10,114 nt of DNA, from NCBI GenBank assembly GCA_915275065.1, contig CAJZGD010000083.1:1-10114 (forward strand), given 5' to 3'. The notes under the pieces are model-generated. The model had not been told where the DNA came from, made no database searches, and was given only the letters and a program-made list of their open reading frames with translations. Below are positions 5,922-10,114 of this stretch, piece after piece. Origin of the DNA: an uncultured Corynebacterium sp. (lineage in GTDB: Bacteria > Actinomycetota > Actinomycetes > Mycobacteriales > Mycobacteriaceae). A program made the position numbers and the translations under genes. The stretch's first letter is position 1. Each line of letters begins with the position of its first letter.

Positions 5922-6458
5922 ATGACCACTGATCCTTCCGCGTCGTTTGCCCACATTATTTTCGACCAACCATGCATTCCCCCAAACACCGGCAATGCCA
6001 TACGCCTATGCGCAAACACTGGTGCAACCCTCCACCTAGCTGGGCCATTAGGGTTCAATTTGAAAGATAAAAATCTCAAGCGTGCCGGCCTGGATTACCA
6101 CGACTTCGCCAATGTACAGGTACATAAAAATCTCCAGAATTGTTTCGAAACCTTACCGGAGCACCAACACCGAGTCTTCGCGTTCAGTTCGCATGGAACC
6201 ACCACACACACCGACATCACCTACCGATTTGGTGACGTGTTGCTATTTGGAACGGAACCTACCGGCTTAGATGAGTCAGCATTACACCATCCACGCATCA
6301 CCGAAATTGTGCGGATCCCCATGCGGCCGGGGATTCGGTCGATGAATCTGGCCAATGCCGCCTCCGTGGCGATTTACGAAGTATGGCGGCAGTTGGATTA
6401 TCCCGGCGCAGCCAATCCCACCATGCCCGACTCCCACAACGCATCAAGCACAATCTAG
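5922..6458 (+). CDS. trmL: tRNA (cytidine/uridine-34 2'-O-)-methyltransferase, SpoU/SPOUT family
   Basis: TrmL methylates the ribose of the wobble base 34 in tRNA-Leu isoacceptors, using SAM. The 178-residue product has the three SPOUT signatures in the compact TrmL arrangement without an extra RNA-binding domain. These are IPPNTGNAIRLCANTG (19-34), LFGTEPTGL (108-116) and MRPGIRSMNLANA (134-146), the last forming the SAM-binding trefoil knot. ATG 5922 is chosen because homologues begin only a few residues before the HIIFDQP strand. The frame extends upstream to TTG 5799, but that part matches nothing. The ribosome site is weak. The C-terminal 18 residues are polar and variable. It is divergent from folD, an arrangement I recall in other corynebacteria. 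A close SpoU relative with another tRNA target is possible. Confidence 0.9.
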   Translation: MTTDPSASFAHIIFDQPCIPPNTGNAIRLCANTGATLHLAGPLGFNLKDKNLKRAGLDYHDFANVQVHKNLQNCFETLPEHQHRVFAFSSHGTTTHTDITYRFGDVLLFGTEPTGLDESALHHPRITEIVRIPMRPGIRSMNLANAASVAIYEVWRQLDYPGAANPTMPDSHNASSTI

Positions 6459-6653
6459 CCAAATCCACCAAGGCGGAATTCTACAAACCAGAAACAGCCA
6501 CAAAAGCCGCAACAACTAAAACAACCGTGATAGCCATACCACTTGACTCAATACGCAACATCTATGGTTACGAAATCTTTACCCCACTACCCCCGACCAA
6601 TCTGCATAATGGGATAGTAAAGACTGCCTACACTAACCCCGAAAGGAACACGT
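6459..6653. other. Intergenic region before the methyltransferase gene
   Basis: The 195 bp are A- and C-rich. TTGACT at 6543-6548 is a possible -35 element, but no good -10 lies at the right distance; CATAAT at 6605-6610 is another isolated hexamer. The ribosome site AAAGGA is at 6642-6647. No terminator hairpin for trmL is visible. Confidence 0.4.
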
Positions 6654-8054
6654 ATGGCACACGAGGCAAGTAGTAAGCGTGATCGAGATGAAGCCCATCT
6701 GCAAGGGCATTGGTTACTGGCTAAGCTCGGCAAAAAGGTGCTTCGTCCTGGTGGAAAGAAGCTCACCAATTGGATGATTGATAATGCGAATCCCACAAAT
6801 AAGCGTGTGGTGGAATTCGCGCCGGGCCTGGGAATCACAGCCGCTGAAATTCTGGATCGAAACCCGAAAACATATACAGGTGTGGATCAAGATCCAGATG
6901 CGGCCACCGCGACCACATTGTCCACAAAGCAAGCTCGACTGGGAATCCCCACCGAGGTCATCAATGGCGTGGCATCTGATACTGGCTTGCCAACAGGCGC
7001 TGCCGATTTGGTGGTAGGCGAAGCGATGCTCACCATGCAGGGTGAAAAGGGAAAAACCGCTATTGTTTCAGAGGCGAATCGAATCCTAACCACGGGGGGA
7101 CGATATGCCATTCATGAGCTGCTGCTTACCCCTAATAATGTCGATCAGGCAGTCGCCGATAATCTGCGCAAGGCGCTGGCCACAACGATCAAGGTGAATG
7201 CCCGCCCGTTGACTGCCACCGAGTGGAGTGAGTTATTGGAAAGTAACGGCTTTAAGGTGCTGTCAATCAAGGTGGCACCCATGGGATTGTTGCAGCCCAA
7301 GCAAATGGTCGAGGATGAAGGCCCACGGGTGTTGAAGATTATGTTTAATCTGGCCCGTAACTCACAGGCACGCAAGCGGGTCTTGGCGATGCGGAAGGTT
7401 TTCAGCGAGAATGCCCAGAATTTAGGCGCCATTTCAATCATCGCGGAAAAAGTTTCTGACGTAAAACCTGCTGAAACAGCGGCAGCCGAGACGCCTGAGG
7501 CCTCCCCCAAAGTTACCGAGCCTAAGGCTGCAGAATCTAAGCCCGCAGAGCCTAAGGCTACAAACCCCACAGCCACAGAGTCCAAACCGCAAGACAGCAA
7601 ACCCGCCAATAACACCACAGCTGACGAAGCGCCCAAGACTGACACACCCAAAGCTGACGCATCTAGTGAAGCAGCGCCCAGCAAGACAACACCCAGTAAG
7701 GCAGCAGTCAGCGAAACGGCAGCCGACAAAACAGTAACCTCCAGCGAAGCAGCAGCATCTGACAAGTCGGCAACCGACAAGGAGCCAGCACCCAGCAGCA
7801 AAGCCGAGACTCCTAAGCCCACAGCTCCCAGGGCCACAGCCCACAAAACGACCCTAACGGCCACCAAGGCCGAAGCCGCAGCACCCAAGGCTGAGACTCC
7901 CAAGGTGAAAGCAACCCCTGCGAAAGACACGCAGGTCGCGGCGGATACCAGCAAAAAGCCCGAGGACAAAAAGCCCGAAGCGGCTAAAGACGCTACGACG
8001 AAAAAGGCTGTCCCCAAGCCGCACGATCCACGAACCCGGAATAAGAAGTCATAA
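6654..8054 (+). CDS. SAM-dependent class I methyltransferase with long disordered Ala/Lys/Pro/Thr-rich tail
   Basis: The 466-residue protein has two parts. Residues 1-268 form a Rossmann-type methyltransferase: motif I is VVEFAPGLG (52-60), the acidic end of strand 2 is VDQD (77-80), DLVVGEAMLT (118-127) corresponds to strand 4, and GGRYAIHELLL (148-158) to strand 5. The substrate is not evident. Residues about 270-466 are almost entirely Ala, Lys, Pro, Thr, Ser and Glu with irregular repeats such as ESKPAEPKA, and end with the basic KPHDPRTRNKKS. The tail has no membrane segment or fold and should be disordered. The start has AAAGGA 6 nt upstream. The stop codon overlaps the 3' end of the convergent PH-domain gene by 6 bp, leaving no room for a terminator between them. 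The tail could bind nucleic acid or envelope polymers; nothing here decides that. Confidence 0.85.
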   Translation: MAHEASSKRDRDEAHLQGHWLLAKLGKKVLRPGGKKLTNWMIDNANPTNKRVVEFAPGLGITAAEILDRNPKTYTGVDQDPDAATATTLSTKQARLGIPTEVINGVASDTGLPTGAADLVVGEAMLTMQGEKGKTAIVSEANRILTTGGRYAIHELLLTPNNVDQAVADNLRKALATTIKVNARPLTATEWSELLESNGFKVLSIKVAPMGLLQPKQMVEDEGPRVLKIMFNLARNSQARKRVLAMRKVFSENAQNLGAISIIAEKVSDVKPAETAAAETPEASPKVTEPKAAESKPAEPKATNPTATESKPQDSKPANNTTADEAPKTDTPKADASSEAAPSKTTPSKAAVSETAADKTVTSSEAAASDKSATDKEPAPSSKAETPKPTAPRATAHKTTLTATKAEAAAPKAETPKVKATPAKDTQVAADTSKKPEDKKPEAAKDATTKKAVPKPHDPRTRNKKS

Positions 8055-9290
8055 CGATAGTGAGCGGTGCCCATGCAATGCCCGACGCAGGCGCTGGGCA
8101 TCGTCTCGGCTTAAGTCGCGTCCGCTCATGCTCACCGGCCCCTGCACCAGGTGAAGTTTCACCGTAGAAATATTGGTGATTCGCTGTAGTGGCCCGGTGA
8201 AGACGCCAAATTCTTGAATGTGCCGGCGGAACACAATGGCGGCACGATGCCCGAAAAAGCCACAGTGTTCAATGGCACAGTCGTCGGTAAGCTCGAATGT
8301 TTGGCGGCGAAAGTCGATGGGGGACACCAGGAATGCGCGGGCTGGGCTGCGGAATTGGGGATGCGCCGGCCGGTCGGGGTCGACTCGGCACCCGGTGAGC
8401 AGTTCGCACAGCATCATGGCCGTGCGCTTGTCGCCAACGGGGAGGATGGTCATACCGTCGCTGCGCTCGCCGTAGCCTGCGACGGTGACCTGGACCCGCC
8501 ACCAACCAAATGGTCGCCATAGAGCGGTTTTTCGGAGACTTATTGCGTGAACCCGGGACATGTTGAGGGTTTTGCGTTGGAGGTTGGCAAGCCCATAGGA
8601 GACATTGATAGTGTCGCCAACCCGATGGGCGGTGAATTGGTAGGAGCCATCAATGGTGCGCCAAATGTTAGGAACGGTACTGACGAATACCGGCAACAAT
8701 GCCGCGAGATGAATATCAAACCCCACGCTGGTGAGGGTAAGCACCAAGGAAATGAACGCCGACAGGCTAAAAAGCGATGCTAGCAGGGAACGATAGATGG
8801 GGATGGGAGGAACGAGCAGCTCACCTTCGGTGGATTGGCCGAGCAGTTGTTTCTTCAGATTTTCGGCGGTGCGCCGCTTTAGGTAGCGGACTTCAATGCG
8901 AGAATTATGGCCCCCGGCGGTTTCGATCCGCACGGCGGCCAGCCCAAAGAGTCGCGCATGGAAGGGCTGGACAACGTCGATGGCTTGGGTTCGATCCAGA
9001 CGGGCGCTGCGGATTTTACGTATGATAAGTCCCCAACGAAAGACAATATCGATGTCGGTAACAGTATAACTGGTGGCCCGCCACCACAGGAGGGACGCTC
9101 CTGCGGCTATCACCAAGCCCGCACCAATGATCCCCACGGCCTGGATGGTTTCGGTGCGGTCGTTAGACAGGAGACGGTGGACAAGATCAAGGGTGTAGTC
9201 GCTAAAAGTGGTGACGGCAAAAATAATGGAAGCGACGATAAAACTCCAGGCACGAAGCACAGGGGTGAGGGGATGGACGCAATGGTTCAT
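8049..9290 (-). CDS. YdbT-like membrane protein with three bacterial PH (bPH2) regions
   Basis: The 413-residue protein has four hydrophobic segments (about 12-30, 50-68, 168-190 and 192-210) and three regions with the bPH2 pattern. The first (70-150) has RATSYTVTDIDIVFRWGLI and then DRTQAIDVVQPFHARLFGLAAVRIETAGG. The second (about 214-300) has SRVHAISLRKTALWRPFGWWRVQV. The third (about 318-405) is more diverged. This is the usual YdbT arrangement of paired helices separating PH-like domains. Its partner, the YdbS-like gene, ends 4 bp upstream, and no clear ribosome site precedes ATG 9290, suggesting coupled translation. In Bacillus subtilis the ydbST pair belongs to the SigW envelope-stress regulon and protects against a bacteriocin; that this pair acts similarly is inference. 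Its stop lies inside the end of the convergent methyltransferase gene. Confidence 0.88.
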   Translation of the reverse strand: MNHCVHPLTPVLRAWSFIVASIIFAVTTFSDYTLDLVHRLLSNDRTETIQAVGIIGAGLVIAAGASLLWWRATSYTVTDIDIVFRWGLIIRKIRSARLDRTQAIDVVQPFHARLFGLAAVRIETAGGHNSRIEVRYLKRRTAENLKKQLLGQSTEGELLVPPIPIYRSLLASLFSLSAFISLVLTLTSVGFDIHLAALLPVFVSTVPNIWRTIDGSYQFTAHRVGDTINVSYGLANLQRKTLNMSRVHAISLRKTALWRPFGWWRVQVTVAGYGERSDGMTILPVGDKRTAMMLCELLTGCRVDPDRPAHPQFRSPARAFLVSPIDFRRQTFELTDDCAIEHCGFFGHRAAIVFRRHIQEFGVFTGPLQRITNISTVKLHLVQGPVSMSGRDLSRDDAQRLRRALHGHRSLSL

Positions 9291-9294
9291 AGGT

Positions 9295-9774
9295 TTATAG
9301 GTCGATCATGTTTTCTTTTGCTCGCCTAGCAATACGAACCCGGAGCTCATCTGCGAGGTCGGCATCGAGTCCCGGGATTTTGGCGTCAACGCTGGCGGAT
9401 GCGGTGTGCAACCGCAAGGTTTTCAGCCCGTACCTGCGTTCGATTGGCCCTTGAGTCACATCGAGATATTGGACCCGCCCATAGGGAACGACGGTAAAGG
9501 TATGCCAGAGTTTTCCCTTGCTGAGCAGTAAATCATCGTCGGTTTCGAGCCAGCCGAGGCGATAAACCTGTTGGGGGATAAGCCAAATCTGCCACAGCAG
9601 AAAAATTCCCGCAACAATGGCGAGATAATAGCCCCAATGAATACCCCAATATTCGTCGTCAAAATATCGTGCCCACACAACTGCACCACCGGTAGCAATA
9701 ATGTACCAAGGGATGCGGGCAAGGTAGCGCACCTTAACAAGGTCCGGCGACACGGGGATAAGAGTTTTGTTCAT
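9295..9774 (-). CDS. YdbS-like membrane protein with one bacterial PH (bPH2) domain
   Basis: The 159-residue protein has two transmembrane helices (about 21-36 and 47-65) and a single bPH2 domain (about 72-150). The domain begins YRLGWLETDDDLLLSKGKLW and contains VVPYGRVQYLDVTQGP and RRYGLKTLRLHTAS, the characteristic strand-turn pattern. It is the short partner of the downstream YdbT-like gene and the first gene of the pair. ATG 9774 has GGAA about 7 nt upstream. A 14-bp near-palindrome (9781-9794) overlaps this ribosome site. The two proteins probably form one membrane complex. Confidence 0.88.
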   Translation of the reverse strand: MNKTLIPVSPDLVKVRYLARIPWYIIATGGAVVWARYFDDEYWGIHWGYYLAIVAGIFLLWQIWLIPQQVYRLGWLETDDDLLLSKGKLWHTFTVVPYGRVQYLDVTQGPIERRYGLKTLRLHTASASVDAKIPGLDADLADELRVRIARRAKENMIDL

Positions 9775-9780
9775 AGAGGT

Positions 9781-9794
9781 TCCACTTTAGTGGA
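9781..9794. promoter_or_regulatory. Short palindrome before the YdbS-like gene
   Basis: TCCACT-TT-AGTGGA is an inverted repeat with 6-bp arms, 7 bp in front of the YdbS-like start and overlapping its ribosome site. It could be a repressor site or a small RNA hairpin. No regulator is known for it. Confidence 0.25.
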
Positions 9795-9954
9795 CGTCGA
9801 AAAGCATACCGATCAGTCTGTCACCACCAAGCATGTTATCAATTTTGTTACATTTGGTACCTGTGGGCATAAAACCGCACTTGACGACGCCGCATTGCGC
9901 GCAATAGAGCGCCATTATAGCACGGATCAAATAGACCAAGCTGTACATTTTTGA
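9790..9954 (+). CDS. Possible 54-residue small protein
   Basis: A frame from GTG 9790 to TGA 9954 encodes 54 residues and reads like protein: the second half, LDDAALRAIERHYSTDQIDQ, looks like two amphipathic helices. AGAGG lies 10 nt before the GTG. It resembles no family I know. It overlaps the expected upstream region of the divergent YdbS-like gene, and its final codons contain the McbR-like site. It may be a real small gene, a remnant of a longer gene, or chance. Confidence 0.28.
   Translation: MDVEKHTDQSVTTKHVINFVTFGTCGHKTALDDAALRAIERHYSTDQIDQAVHF
9932..9947. promoter_or_regulatory. McbR-like operator upstream of the right-edge lipoprotein gene
   Basis: TAGAC-CAAGCT-GTACA fits TAGAC-N6-GTCTA with two mismatches and shares 13 consecutive bases, TAGACCAAGCTGT, with the metX site. 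It lies 72 bp before ATG 10020. TGTACA (9942-9947) could serve as a -35 with TAGGGT (9965-9970) as -10, spaced 17 bp, so repressor binding would cover the -35. Confidence 0.45.
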
Positions 9955-10019
9955 GCAACTGCGCTAGGGTCAACTGCTAGTTAAATACACGCAGACCTAA
10001 GGATGAAGATTTTAACATT

Positions 10020-10114
10020 ATGGGCATTCGTTTCACCCGACTCATAGCAGCCACCGCCGCCACCGTTATAGCCACCACCGGCCTGGTCGCCTGCTCCAGC
10101 AACAGCAATTCCAC
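10020..10114 (+). CDS. Lipoprotein, N-terminus only; possibly the methionine-binding protein MetQ
   Basis: The first 31 residues are a lipoprotein signal peptide: positive residues R4 and R7, a hydrophobic Ala/Thr-rich core, and the lipobox LVAC with Cys25, followed by a Ser/Asn-rich linker. The gene runs off the window. ATG 10020 is the only in-frame start seen; AAGGA lies rather far upstream (16 nt). The mature domain is not visible, so function cannot be read directly. The McbR-like site upstream, and my recollection that metQNI lies near metX and folD in C. glutamicum, make the methionine ABC transporter binding protein MetQ the best guess. Any other ABC-transporter binding lipoprotein would have the same signal peptide. 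Confidence 0.75.
   Translation, partial: MGIRFTRLIAATAATVIATTGLVACSSNSNS

Noticed and set aside
7145..8101. Long minus-strand open frame (318 codons) opposite the methyltransferase tail
   Set aside because: It is the shadow of the Ala/Lys/Pro/Thr-rich tail. The translation is a low-complexity Ala/Leu/Val/Ser run with no start context, and it overlaps both neighbouring real genes.

Overview
The window looks like chromosome from a Corynebacterium or close relative. The main reasons are a secreted protein with two HtaA-type heme-binding domains (a family concentrated in corynebacteria), metX close to a folD plus DUF3017-type pair with a divergent SpoU-family methylase, and two sites resembling the corynebacterial McbR operator. 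No rRNA, tRNA, CRISPR array, transposase or phage gene was found.

Layout. Positions 1-1807 (minus) hold the N-terminal 602 residues of an HtaA-domain surface protein that runs off the left edge. A 145-bp divergent intergenic with a candidate promoter and a weak iron-regulator-like box separates it from a 188-residue membrane protein of unknown function (1953-2519, plus). metX (2571-3674, plus) follows, with an McbR-like operator overlapping the stop codon of the preceding gene. A 513-bp non-coding stretch (3675-4187) carries two copies of an imperfect palindromic element. The minus-strand pair folD (4597-5472) and a DUF3017-like membrane gene (4188-4610) overlap by 14 bp. A third palindromic element lies in the folD/trmL divergent intergenic. 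trmL (5922-6458, plus) is followed by a SAM-dependent methyltransferase with a 200-residue disordered Ala/Lys/Pro/Thr-rich tail (6654-8054, plus). Convergent to it, overlapping by 6 bp, is a two-gene minus-strand operon of bacterial PH-domain membrane proteins (YdbT-like 8049-9290, YdbS-like 9295-9774). At the right edge a lipoprotein gene begins (10020, plus), preceded by a second McbR-like site with the same 13-base core as the metX site.

How the genes fit together. metX activates homoserine for methionine synthesis, and folD handles the one-carbon folate units that feed methionine synthesis. The right-edge lipoprotein may be the methionine-uptake binding protein MetQ; this is inferred from its lipobox, its McbR-like site and my recollection that metQNI and metX are not far apart in C. 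glutamicum. The HtaA-domain protein belongs to heme-iron acquisition and appears to be an unrelated neighbour.

The least explained structure is a family of three palindromic intergenic repeats around folD. Two of them share a conserved right-hand block and conserved inner arms, and enclose unrelated 29-nt segments of identical length.
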